From Sphaerochaeta halotolerans (GTDB lineage Bacteria > Spirochaetota > Spirochaetia > Sphaerochaetales > Sphaerochaetaceae), in the NCBI RefSeq assembly GCF_003429665.1, contig NZ_QUWK01000003.1, forward strand, positions 186,001 through 250,000: DNA of 64,000 bases. Direction: 5' to 3'. Every line of letters starts with the position of its first letter. Position 1 is the first letter of the stretch. This document shows, one piece after another, positions 36,981-45,443 of this stretch. The translations under genes and the position numbers were made by a program. A model generated the notes under the pieces. The model made no database searches and was not told where the DNA came from. It saw nothing but the letters and a program-made list of their open reading frames with translations.

Positions 36981-37622
36981 TTATAGTGTTTTGCAGAAAT
37001 CGTCGGTGCACTCCCGTAAATGGGCTTCCACAAGCGTGCGGGCCAAAACCCCGTTCTTTTTCTCGATGGCATTGAGAATTTTTTCATGTTGCTTAATTGA
37101 AACGTCATGCCTCTCCAGGAGAAATTCGACGCTCGCTGCTTGGTAGCTTACGTTTTCCCAGAACTGTTTGTCGAGGGAGATGAGCCGTTCCATTCTTGAA
37201 AGACCGGTAATCTCCAAATGGAAAAGCCGATTACATTTCGCGTATTCGATGAGGTCGTTCTTTTCCGCGGCTGCGATACTGTCGGCATAAATTTTTTTTA
37301 GTTTTTGAATATCCTCTTCAGTACATTCTTTAGCAGCTATCTCCGCTGCAAGGCCTTCTAAAACCGCCCGTATAAGGAAGGTTTCCTGCACTTCGGCAGG
37401 GTCTGGGTACCGTATCATACAGCCAACCTGGGGAATGATTTCGATGAACCCTTCATGTTCGAGTTGCTTGAGTGCTGCAGTCACGGGCGTTCTGCTCAAA
37501 TTGAGTGTTTCCGATATTTTATACGACGAAAAGACTTCCTGAGGTCTTGCTGATCCGCTCAGTAACCACTCTTTAATCTGGTTGTATGCTATTTCGCTTC
37601 TCTTTGTCGACGGTATTCCCAA
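36981..37622 (-). CDS. GntR-family regulator (FadR/FCD subfamily)
   Basis: A 213-residue regulator: winged helix at residues about 8-75 ([37 protein letters not shown]) and an all-helical FCD ligand domain with the metal-binding pattern [11 protein letters not shown] (aspartate replaced here by asparagine), [11 protein letters not shown] and EAHLREC. The only start compatible with the family N-terminus is TTG, with AGGAAG eight bases upstream. It probably represses the aldolase/BenE genes and is relieved by their substrate or by a pathway intermediate. Confidence 0.85.
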   Translation of the reverse strand: MGIPSTKRSEIAYNQIKEWLLSGSARPQEVFSSYKISETLNLSRTPVTAALKQLEHEGFIEIIPQVGCMIRYPDPAEVQETFLIRAVLEGLAAEIAAKECTEEDIQKLKKIYADSIAAAEKNDLIEYAKCNRLFHLEITGLSRMERLISLDKQFWENVSYQAASVEFLLERHDVSIKQHEKILNAIEKKNGVLARTLVEAHLRECTDDFCKTL

Positions 37623-37809
37623 AACATTACTTCCTATTTCACTCGTATTGCCATAATACCTAAAAATTGTGGTTCGGTCAAACTATCATGATGCACGTCC
37701 AGGGCAAAGCATGGCAAAAGCACCTACCATTCAAGGTTGTAGGTTTGATTTGCCTCAATTATAAATAGGATATGTAATTTTTTTGCTGTCCGCAACCACG
37801 GAGGCTAGA

Positions 37810-38801
37810 ATGCTTAGGCAGTGTGCTATAGATAATTTTAAGCTTTTCTTCAGCAAAGAATAAAGATTTCTTGCCTTGTAGGAACCAATGGGGCAGGTAA
37901 GTCCACCATACTCCAAGCGATGGATTTTGTGCATCATCTCGCATTAGGTGATATTGAAGTATGGCTTAAGACAAGAGGATGGAAGCTAAACGAGTTGACA
38001 AGTAGATTGTCTAAGAAAAAAATGTTGCTTTTGACCTGATGATATCTGCAGGCACTTCTTCCTATCAGTGGAAAGGGGTATTCAATCCAATGGTCTCTAG
38101 ATGTACAGTTGAGTCAATAGTTGTTGGGTCGGATACTGTAATGCAGTTGTCAGATGGCATTCTTAGGTATAGAAGAGGTCATGATAGAATTACTGCTAGT
38201 GCAAAAGACTACAACTATACTGGCTCTATTCTCTCCTTCTTGATCAATGATCCAGAGACCATGCCCGAGGTAACCGCAATTAAAACTTTTGTGGAAGGAT
38301 TGAAGTCTTTAGAGTTGTTAAATCCTCAAATTATCAGGTCTCGATCTCGGGAGGCTGAAGATGTAGGTTCGGGTGGGGAGCGACTTGCTGGATATTTATC
38401 CCACCTTCCGAAAGACCAATTTGATTCCCCAACGGAGCGAGAGGAAAGGAATCAGCATGATGGTTCCTCTCCCGAGCGAGTGCCGGGAAAGCAAGGTAAG
38501 ATACCCCGTCCCTTGGGGCGGAAAAGGAGGCAACGCCTCCTGAGTCCAGGGCTTGCCCTGGAGTATTGATACCTTTCATCGGCAAGGAGAGTCCCATGAT
38601 AATTTTGAATACACTGTACGAGGAAGACACTCTGAACAGTCGTACAAGAAGCAATTGCAGGGACGGCTTGGGGAAACAAGTCAATCCTCTTTAATTGAAC
38701 GGGTACTCGATGGGACGCTGAATCATAGTCGAATTACTTATCAAAGTTTTCTGCAGTTTAAAAATCGACTTTCCCAAGTTCTGGACTTTGTTTTCGAATA
38801 A
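37810..38801 (+). pseudogene. AAA ATPase gene with frameshifts, split by a 154-bp repeat
   Basis: Begins with GGAGG and MLRQCAIDNFKLFFSK, frameshifts, then ISCLVGTNGAGKSTILQAMD with a RecF/ABC-like Walker A. A run of seven As near 38016 shifts the frame again; with six As the reading SKKNVAFDLMISAGTSSYQ is continuous. The next piece ends ...SREAEDVGSGGERLAGYLSH and LPKDQFD, where the repeat interrupts. Removing 38426-38579 exactly joins TTT GAT to CGG CAA in frame, giving LPKDQFDRQGESHDNFEYTV and a further 70 codons to a TAA. No Walker B is seen, so a segment may also be missing. Such ATPases often belong to phage-defence or nuclease systems. Confidence 0.75.
38426..38579 (+). mobile_element. 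154-bp dispersed repeat, copy 2
   Basis: Begins TCCCCAACGGAGCGAG after TTGAT and ends GTATTGATACCTTTCAT. It has the most perfect stems of the three copies: AGGAGGC-AAC-GCCTCCT and CCAGGGC-TT-GCCCTGG. It differs from copy 3 at five positions. It interrupts an ATPase reading frame that becomes continuous once the 154 bases are taken out; no flanking duplication. Confidence 0.88.
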
Positions 38802-38853
38802 ATGAAGATGGATAGCTTGCTAAAAAAAAGCTATCAGGTAAAATAAGAAAGAC

Positions 38854-38882
38854 TTGACAGGTATGCTAGCCATATATATCAT
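38854..38882 (+). promoter_or_regulatory. Sigma-70-type promoter of the symporter gene
   Basis: TTGACA and TATCAT are separated by 17 bases, about 45 bp before the symporter start. The spacer holds ATGCTAGC, the same octamer as in the palindrome before the aldolase gene. Confidence 0.6.
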
Positions 38883-38926
38883 ACTAAAACTATAGAATTA
38901 GTAGTAGATTAGAAAAGGGGGTTCTT

Positions 38927-40276
38927 ATGGGAATGGTACTTTGGTTGTTGATATTCGTCGCTTTGCTTGCTGCATTGGTGGCAATGAAGAGGGTCTGGCA
39001 TCTCTCCTTCTCAATTAGGGTGTCGGTCTCATTACTCCTAGGAGCTGCTCTGGGGTTATCCTTATTCTTTTTTGTAGAAGAATCAATTTCATCCCAGGTA
39101 AGAAGATGGGTGGCTTTGGTTGGCAATGGGTATGTTGATTTGCTTCGTATGCTCATCATTCCCTTGGTCCCAACGAGCATCATTGCTGGTTTGATGCGGC
39201 TTGGGAATACTCATGAGCTTAGGAGAATGGGAGTAAGAACCATCTCCCTTTTCTTATTCACTGCTACCATTGCCGGTACCATTGGTCTCCTGGTGGGGAG
39301 TCTGTTTGCAGTTGGACAGGGGATGGTGGTAGGTGACCTTGCTGAGCGTACTCCTAATACTCTTGGCAATATCTTTGCACAGTTCAGGGCTTTTATTCCG
39401 TCCAACCCCGTCCAATCCGCTGCTGAAATGCAGATGATACCTCTGGTCGTATTTTCCGTCTTCATTGGTGTTGCTGCAATTGCAGTGAAGACAAAGAAGC
39501 CAGATGCAATCAAGCCTCTCGAGCAGTTGTTGGAGAGCTTTCTTCAGGTAGTGATTGAGTTGACCAAGATTGTGCTTCGCTTGACTCCCTATGGAGTACT
39601 AGCGCTTACCACCTACTGGCTGTCGAGCACAGGACTGGCGGCGTTGGGCCAGCTAGGTTTGTTTGTGCTGGCAGTGATATTCGCCTGCTTGCTGCAGATT
39701 AGTCTGGTGTATGGCGGGTTGCTTGCTTTCTTAGTAAAAATCAATCCAATACGGTTTTTCAAGGCAGCAAGTCCAGCAATGTTGCTAGCATTCTCCAGTC
39801 GTTCGAGCCTGGGTTCCTTGACAATGACCATCAATACAATGACAGATAGGCTGAAAGTGAATTCCAGAGTGGCAAACTTTGTAGGACCGCTTGGTGCAGT
39901 AATGAACATGGATGCATGCGGAGGTATTTTCCCTGCAATGGTAGCGGTGTTTGCCGCTAATGCCTTTGGGATTGAACTTGCTCTCTCCCAGTACATTCTC
40001 ATCGTGGTAGTTTCTATTTTTGCAAGTTTGGGAAGTGCTGCTGTCCCGATGGGTGCAACCGCCTTCACCATTATCACGCTTACGACTGTGGGGCTTCCGG
40101 TTGAAGCAGTCGGGATGGTTGCTGGTGTCGATTTCTTGGTGGATATGTTCAGGACCATGACAAATGTTACCGGTGATCTGACGACATCTGTTGTTGTTGC
40201 AAATGCGCTTGGTGAGTTTGACCGGGATGCATTCAATTCACAGGATCTCAAGGTCGCAACTGCTCAGGCGACATAA
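38927..40276 (+). CDS. Dicarboxylate/amino acid:cation symporter
   Basis: A 449-residue membrane protein of the DAACS family (GltP/TcyP). The re-entrant loop signature is AFSSRSSLGSLTMTINTM (serine-rich HP1), followed by NMDACGGIFPAMVAVFAANAFG and HP2-like SLGSAAVPMGATAFTII. The MDACGG version is closer to L-cystine (TcyP) than to glutamate carriers, which usually have NMDGT. A GGGGG ribosome site and a good promoter precede it. Monocistronic. Confidence 0.88.
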   Translation: MGMVLWLLIFVALLAALVAMKRVWHLSFSIRVSVSLLLGAALGLSLFFFVEESISSQVRRWVALVGNGYVDLLRMLIIPLVPTSIIAGLMRLGNTHELRRMGVRTISLFLFTATIAGTIGLLVGSLFAVGQGMVVGDLAERTPNTLGNIFAQFRAFIPSNPVQSAAEMQMIPLVVFSVFIGVAAIAVKTKKPDAIKPLEQLLESFLQVVIELTKIVLRLTPYGVLALTTYWLSSTGLAALGQLGLFVLAVIFACLLQISLVYGGLLAFLVKINPIRFFKAASPAMLLAFSSRSSLGSLTMTINTMTDRLKVNSRVANFVGPLGAVMNMDACGGIFPAMVAVFAANAFGIELALSQYILIVVVSIFASLGSAAVPMGATAFTIITLTTVGLPVEAVGMVAGVDFLVDMFRTMTNVTGDLTTSVVVANALGEFDRDAFNSQDLKVATAQAT

Positions 40277-40408
40277 AGAGAGATAATAATAGCGGAATCG
40301 TCGGAATTTGTTTTGTTTTTCACATTGTGTGGACTCCTATGCTCCTGTATACTAACTCGAAAATAGTGGAATGATTGCATTATTATTTATTTTGTATGCG
40401 GGAGCGTA

Positions 40409-42841
40409 ATGGTGCAGGGTGGTGTGCTCGTTGTTGGTGTTTCTGGGGAAGAAGCTGCAACAATAGAGAAGAGTCTTGACTCAGCTGAACTTTGGGTTGT
40501 CTCAACGGAGGCAGAAGCTGTTGCGTGCATACAAGAACATCCCTCAATTCGCATAGCTCTCCTCAATCTTCCTCCTGCTCTCCCAATGTTGCAAACAATC
40601 GCCAGATACCCCATCCGAACCATAGTTCTCAGCAGCTCAGAGACTATGGATGAAGAGATGGAAGCTATAAGAATGGGAGCAACAGACTGTCTGCGCAGAC
40701 CTTATTCCCCCGAGATGTTGAAACTGCGGGTAGCTTTGCATACCAAAGCGAAAGATCCCATCATGCAGGACGAAGACCATGTCTTGTTTGACAGTCTGCT
40801 TTGGCAAGCTCCTGTAGGTATTGCTGTATATAGCGGTATCGATGCTGCTCATTTGGAAATGGTTCATACCAATTCAATCCTTCTCGAAATCATGGGGCGT
40901 ACAAAAGAAGAACTTAAGACTCTCGATTGGAGAATACTTACCCATCCTGACGATCTTAAGGAGGAGCTGGTCAAATACGAGCGTTTCGCTCGCCATGAAC
41001 TCTCTGCATATGAGATTGAGAAACGGTTCATCAAACCTGATGGGTCTTTTGTTTGGGTGAATATGACCGTTTCATGGTTATATGCTGACCGGCCTAACTC
41101 AGCAGACTATCTTGTTATCGTCAAGGATATCACTGAGCAGAAAGAGCTTGCGGCTTCACTTCAGGAGCGGGAGCGGGTAATCCAATCCTATTTTTCTCAG
41201 TTGCCGGGAATGGCCTATCGTTGTTTATTTGATGAGAAATGGACAATGCAGTTTGTCTCTTCGGGGTGTAAAAGTCTTACAGGCTACTTGCCTGAAGAAT
41301 TGATAGGAAACACGGTTATTTCTTTCAATGAAGTAATTGCCCCGAGTCATCGCAAGAAGGTGCAAGAAGAGTGGAATTCAATCGTCCATAATGACACCCC
41401 TTTTAGTCAGGAATATGAGATTATCACCAAGGGAGGTGATACGAAATGGGTGTACGACACGGGGCGAGGTATTTTCGATGATGATGGCACGATTATCGCA
41501 ACTGAGGGAATGCTTTTTGACATCTCTAAGAGAAAAAGGCAAGAGTTGACCCTCGCATACTATCATGATCATGACGAATGGACTGAACTTCCTAACAGAA
41601 GGTCGTTGGTTTCCATATTGGAAGCAGAACACAAGAAGGCAGGGCACGCTTTGCTTGCGGTCAATTTGACTGCACTACATGCGCTGAGTACTGTTCATGG
41701 GTTCCTCTATAGTAGGAATTTGGTGAAACGTGTAGCAATTGCACTCCAGTCGCTCAGCGATTCAAAGCATGTATTGTTCAGTTCCTATGAGTATCAATTG
41801 ATATTCTTCATCAAAGAGCCTACTGATTCTGCTATGTCACTTGCTTTTGGAAGAAAGGTCTCCAAGAAGGTCGCTTCCTTGCTCCGCGAGGAGCGGGTGG
41901 GTTGGGGCATCGGGCTGATAGAACTTTCTGATGCCCCTGTTGAGGAGAGTCTGACCAATCTTTTGATTGCTTCTGAGCAAGGGTTGTCAGATTTTGATGC
42001 AGGTCAGGAGGTTTGTATCTTTGATGAGAAGATGCAGGAGGCGATGAGAAGGCGTACAGCAATCGAGAGAGAGCTTGCTGAGTTGCTCAAGCACCCTGCC
42101 TCTTCTTCTTCTTCTTTCTTTCTTCAGTTCCAACCGATTTGGGATGTAAAGACACAGGAAATTTCTGGTTTTGAAGCGCTAGCAAGGATGACGAGTCCTG
42201 TTTTGGGCAGTGTCTCTCCTACTGAGTTCATTGAGGTTGCAGAGAAGGCCAAGCTCATTGTCCCGCTTGGCAAGATTATAATAACCAAGGCATTGCAGTT
42301 TCTTTCATTGGTGGAAAAGGATGGCTTTTCAGATGTTGGTGTTTCGATCAACATATCTGCAATTCAGTTGATGAATAAGGACTTTTTTCCGTCACTGATG
42401 GAGGCTGTTGAACAGACCAAGGTGAATACTATGAATATCACCCTGGAGGTGACTGAGTCAGTGTTTATTTCCAAGTTCCAGGAAGTGAATGACTTGTTTT
42501 CCCATCTCCAACAACAAGGGATGTCCATAGCAATCGATGATTTTGGCACAGGGTATTCAACACTTTCTCGAGAGCGTGAGCTGAATGTCAATTGCTTGAA
42601 GATTGATAAGGCGTTTATCGACAAGCTTGAAGTGCTTCAAGAGAAGGAAGCTATCACAGCCGAAATTATTTCATTGGCCCATAAACTAGGGCATATCGTT
42701 ATTGCTGAGGGCGTTGAATATGAGAATCAGTATAACTACTTGAAGAAGTATCGATGTGATAAAATCCAGGGGTTCCTTTTCAGTAAACCCCTGAACGTTC
42801 AAGATGCATTGGCATTGCTCAAGCAAACAAATTGTACTTAG
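40409..42841 (+). CDS. PAS-PAS-degenerate GGDEF-EAL signalling protein
   Basis: An 810-residue cytoplasmic protein. Residues 1-115 form a receiver-like domain without the phosphorylation aspartate (IALLNLPPALP in its place). Two PAS domains follow (about 130-250 and 255-375), then a GGDEF-like domain in which the signature is SYEYQL, so it is not a cyclase. The EAL domain has all key residues: GFEALARM, SVNISAIQL, LEVTES, AIDDFGTGYS, LKIDKAFID and VIAEGVE. Expected activity: hydrolysis of c-di-GMP, tuned by PAS ligands. The start has GGAG five bases upstream. Its stop codon overlaps that of the convergent rubrerythrin-like gene. Confidence 0.9.
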   Translation: MVQGGVLVVGVSGEEAATIEKSLDSAELWVVSTEAEAVACIQEHPSIRIALLNLPPALPMLQTIARYPIRTIVLSSSETMDEEMEAIRMGATDCLRRPYSPEMLKLRVALHTKAKDPIMQDEDHVLFDSLLWQAPVGIAVYSGIDAAHLEMVHTNSILLEIMGRTKEELKTLDWRILTHPDDLKEELVKYERFARHELSAYEIEKRFIKPDGSFVWVNMTVSWLYADRPNSADYLVIVKDITEQKELAASLQERERVIQSYFSQLPGMAYRCLFDEKWTMQFVSSGCKSLTGYLPEELIGNTVISFNEVIAPSHRKKVQEEWNSIVHNDTPFSQEYEIITKGGDTKWVYDTGRGIFDDDGTIIATEGMLFDISKRKRQELTLAYYHDHDEWTELPNRRSLVSILEAEHKKAGHALLAVNLTALHALSTVHGFLYSRNLVKRVAIALQSLSDSKHVLFSSYEYQLIFFIKEPTDSAMSLAFGRKVSKKVASLLREERVGWGIGLIELSDAPVEESLTNLLIASEQGLSDFDAGQEVCIFDEKMQEAMRRRTAIERELAELLKHPASSSSSFFLQFQPIWDVKTQEISGFEALARMTSPVLGSVSPTEFIEVAEKAKLIVPLGKIIITKALQFLSLVEKDGFSDVGVSINISAIQLMNKDFFPSLMEAVEQTKVNTMNITLEVTESVFISKFQEVNDLFSHLQQQGMSIAIDDFGTGYSTLSRERELNVNCLKIDKAFIDKLEVLQEKEAITAEIISLAHKLGHIVIAEGVEYENQYNYLKKYRCDKIQGFLFSKPLNVQDALALLKQTNCT

Positions 42842-43317
42842 TAGTCTTCACGTACGCCAAACTCAGCGTCCTCAACCCAACGATGGGGACGAGTGATGAG
42901 TTTGAGCATTTCTGACAGTACCTCATAGTGGCGTTTTTCTTCTGAGAGAATGAGTGAGAGAGCTTTCTTCGCTTCTTCATCAGTTACGAGTGGAAGTTGT
43001 TCCTTATAGAAATCTATACTTTTCTTCTCTATGGCCAGAGCTTCTTCATAGGCAGGAATCTGATCAGTTGAAGGGGGGAAGGAGTCTGGATCGAATGCTT
43101 TGAAGACTTTCTTTGCTGCTTCTACTACCGTGGTGTTCACACTTACCGGTGCACTCTTCTTCTGTAGGGCACGGAAATAACTTTCATGTTTCTTCTCATC
43201 ATCAGCGAGCATCTTGAAGATGTTTGCAAAGCCCTCACTTGGTGCCTTTTTTACAAGATCAGTATAGAACTGAATTCCTTCTTGTTCCAATTTGATTGCT
43301 ACTTCGAATAAGTCCAT
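42838..43317 (-). CDS. Rubrerythrin-like ferritin-fold protein
   Basis: A 159-residue four-helix protein with two ExxH-type metal motifs: KLEQEGIQFY / DDEKKHESYF in the first half and AIEKKSIDFY / SEEKRHYEVL in the second, a di-iron site. The C-terminal rubredoxin domain of true rubrerythrins is absent. Such proteins help remove peroxide in anaerobes or act in iron handling. GGAGG lies seven bases before the ATG used; an ATG seven codons earlier would lie upstream of that site. Confidence 0.85.
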   Translation of the reverse strand: MDLFEVAIKLEQEGIQFYTDLVKKAPSEGFANIFKMLADDEKKHESYFRALQKKSAPVSVNTTVVEAAKKVFKAFDPDSFPPSTDQIPAYEEALAIEKKSIDFYKEQLPLVTDEEAKKALSLILSEEKRHYEVLSEMLKLITRPHRWVEDAEFGVREDY

Positions 43318-43377
43318 GGATGTCCTCCTAATGTCCATAGTATAGGTAGGACATGGTGGGAAGGCAAGGGTGAAGAG

Positions 43378-44397
43378 TTAATAGGTAAGTAATTCTATTT
43401 CTGTTTCCAATAGGGGAGAGAAGTTATACACATACGTATTGTGATAGCTTAGATATTTCTCAGTTCCATCAGGAATCATGCTTAAGTGCTTGGTATCGTC
43501 AATTCCGAGGCGGTCATAATCGTTCTCATCAAGTTGGTCTGAGAGTCTGATAGTTCCTTTGGAAGGGTCGAATGATATCATGCCAAGGTCGAAGAGTTTG
43601 TCATAGAGAGGTGAGAGTATGAGTGCATTCTTAGGGTCAATGCGTTCATGGTCGTCTGCGACTCTCCATGGTTTGATATGGCTTGCAACCAGGATCTTCG
43701 GTTTGTCTACTCCTAATACTGCGCAGCTGTTATTCCAGAGTTCAAGCGCTTGTTTTCGATACGTCTGCTGGGCAGTTCTTTGGATGGTTGTTCCGATGCG
43801 TGTGGTGGGTATAACTCCTTGCTCAATGCCATAGGTATGTTCCTGATCTAATGATTGTTCCTTATCTTGGTAATTGAATGTCGGAGCATATTCATACAGG
43901 CTGAATTTTGTTTTGCAAGGGATGCCGGGAGCAAAGTACTGGCTAGCAATAGGGATAGCACGACCATAGTAGGTGTAGGGGGTCTTTACCCGGTCTCTGA
44001 CAAATACAAATAGTTCGTATTCCCCGGTATTCATCCGTTTCTCAACAAATCGATTTTTAAGCTGTCCTTCCCAATAGAGAACGTCGTTGTCGATGTGATC
44101 GACATACGGGGTGGCATAGCTCTCTTTCTTCAGATTGATCAGCAGTATAATGGCGTTCTCATCACGTTTTGTGAGTACTCCTTTACGCATTGTTGCCGCA
44201 ATGTTCATCTCCATCAGATCAGCAATGTCTTGCAGTACATAATGACTTCCAATCATAAGATGGGAAGATAGTTTCTGTGATAATCGAGTTGAAAGCTGCT
44301 GCGCCATGTGCCCAGGATACGTCCAAGGTGGATATTCGTCAATGTTTATAAAACTCTGAAGTCCTAGAAACGAGGAATATTGGGGAATTGATTCCAA
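43378..44397 (-). CDS. HNH endonuclease
   Basis: A 339-residue protein. The C-terminal part QQTYRKQALELWNNSCAVLG ... ILVASHIKPWRVADDHERID and PKNALILSPLYDKLFDLGMI is an HNH_2-type nuclease fold (SHIKPW, N, and LxxxxDxLFD pattern) typical of McrA-like restriction enzymes. The N-terminal 190 residues (LLINLKKESYATPYVDHIDN, VLYWEGQLKNRFVEKRM) occur with such nucleases and may recognise modified DNA. The only upstream start is TTG; an internal ATG is at residue 31, so the N-terminus is uncertain. A 154-bp repeat begins about 20 bp upstream and may have displaced the original promoter and start. Confidence 0.75.
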   Translation of the reverse strand: MESIPQYSSFLGLQSFINIDEYPPWTYPGHMAQQLSTRLSQKLSSHLMIGSHYVLQDIADLMEMNIAATMRKGVLTKRDENAIILLINLKKESYATPYVDHIDNDVLYWEGQLKNRFVEKRMNTGEYELFVFVRDRVKTPYTYYGRAIPIASQYFAPGIPCKTKFSLYEYAPTFNYQDKEQSLDQEHTYGIEQGVIPTTRIGTTIQRTAQQTYRKQALELWNNSCAVLGVDKPKILVASHIKPWRVADDHERIDPKNALILSPLYDKLFDLGMISFDPSKGTIRLSDQLDENDYDRLGIDDTKHLSMIPDGTEKYLSYHNTYVYNFSPLLETEIELLTY

Positions 44398-44420
44398 TAC
44401 TCAGTAAACAGACATTTCAT

Positions 44421-44574
44421 TCCCCAACGGAGCGAGAGGAAAGGAATCAGCATGATGGTTCCTCTCCCGAGCGAGTGCCGGGAAAGCAAGGTGAGATACC
44501 CCGTCCCTTGGGGCGGAAAAGGATGCAACGCCTCCTGAGTCCATGGCTTGCCCTAGGGTATTGATACCTTTCAT
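44421..44574 (+). mobile_element. 154-bp dispersed repeat, copy 3
   Basis: Begins TCCCCAACGGAGCGAG directly after TTCAT and ends GTATTGATACCTTTCAT. Stem changes relative to copy 2 (GGATGC for GGAGGC, CCATGG for CCAGGG) weaken two hairpins. It lies between the HNH nuclease gene and the unknown gene upstream of it, both on the other strand. It is in the same orientation as the other two copies. Confidence 0.88.
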
Positions 44575-44606
44575 TGAAATGCTTAGCCTCAAAAAGTATT
44601 CCAAGG

Positions 44607-45443
44607 TTATTTGCCGGGAGTAGTGAAATCAAATTCTGGTTGAATTTCGATAGGAGGATAAAATACGCCAATTATGGAAAATGGGTTTTTCCATCTACGT
44701 ATATGTGCTTTTCTACGAGTTCCAAGAAAGAAATAGATATCCCTCTTTCGAAAGTCTTCAAGGTATTTCTTTTTAATATCATGTAAGGCTTTCTCTTTTC
44801 CATGCTTGATACAATTGCGATAAAGCATCATAACTTCCCAATCTTCAATCATTAATTTGTAGATCTCCCCCGAGTCATCTTTGAATTTATAATAGAAGGT
44901 AAATGGAATAGATTGAGCCATCTCCCAATATTCGGGAATATCCTGATTGATCAGATCACCTTGCATTCTGAGGTTGTTTAGGATTTCTTCTTTCTTGCTT
45001 TCTTCCTTCTGGCAATCTTTAGGTTCTGCAATAAAATCAACAAGTTCTTTAGGCTTGAATGTTGCAAGCGATATGAAATCTTTCCGTTGAGTGTCTGAGG
45101 CGGTTTCCAAATTTTTAAAATTATAGAAAACGTTCTTAAGACATATTTCTTTTCGCGCTTTCCAATTGTTGTCTGGACCAATATGTTCAATACATTCTTC
45201 CGGAGGGCTAATACAATAATAGGATTCTTTCCGATTGTCTTTATTCCTGTCTCTCGGTTCAATATCGAGGATGTACCAACCATATTTCTGAATTCTTGTA
45301 TCAAGCATTCTTAGCTTTATTGGATAGACACGAATCCAATCTCCAGATTCTGTTAACCCTGCTGTACATACAGTCTCAATATATTTATGGGAGGGGTTTG
45401 GGTATGTAAGGACTGTAATGAATAGTTTCTTTTTCAAATGCAT
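44607..45443 (-). CDS. Unrecognised protein coupled to a DUF488 gene
   Basis: A 278-residue cytoplasmic protein, charged and without membrane segments or a known motif. N-terminal strand-like KKLFITVLTYPNPSHKYIET and GDWIRVYPIKLRML, a middle charged region (KEESKKEEIL) and C-terminal YFFLGTRRKAHIRRWKNPFS and IIGVFYPP are its most conserved-looking parts. The gene starts inside the 3' end of the DUF488 gene (59-base overlap, different frame), so the two are surely expressed together. The ATG abuts a GAGGAG site; a TTG two codons later is better spaced. Similar overlapping pairs with DUF488 occur in accessory regions of other bacteria as far as I recall, but no function is known to me. Confidence 0.75.
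   Translation of the reverse strand: MHLKKKLFITVLTYPNPSHKYIETVCTAGLTESGDWIRVYPIKLRMLDTRIQKYGWYILDIEPRDRNKDNRKESYYCISPPEECIEHIGPDNNWKARKEICLKNVFYNFKNLETASDTQRKDFISLATFKPKELVDFIAEPKDCQKEESKKEEILNNLRMQGDLINQDIPEYWEMAQSIPFTFYYKFKDDSGEIYKLMIEDWEVMMLYRNCIKHGKEKALHDIKKKYLEDFRKRDIYFFLGTRRKAHIRRWKNPFSIIGVFYPPIEIQPEFDFTTPGK

Noticed and set aside
42062-42130. TCTTCTTCTTC run as a microsatellite
   Set aside because: It encodes serines in the linker before the EAL domain and is short; nothing suggests phase variation.
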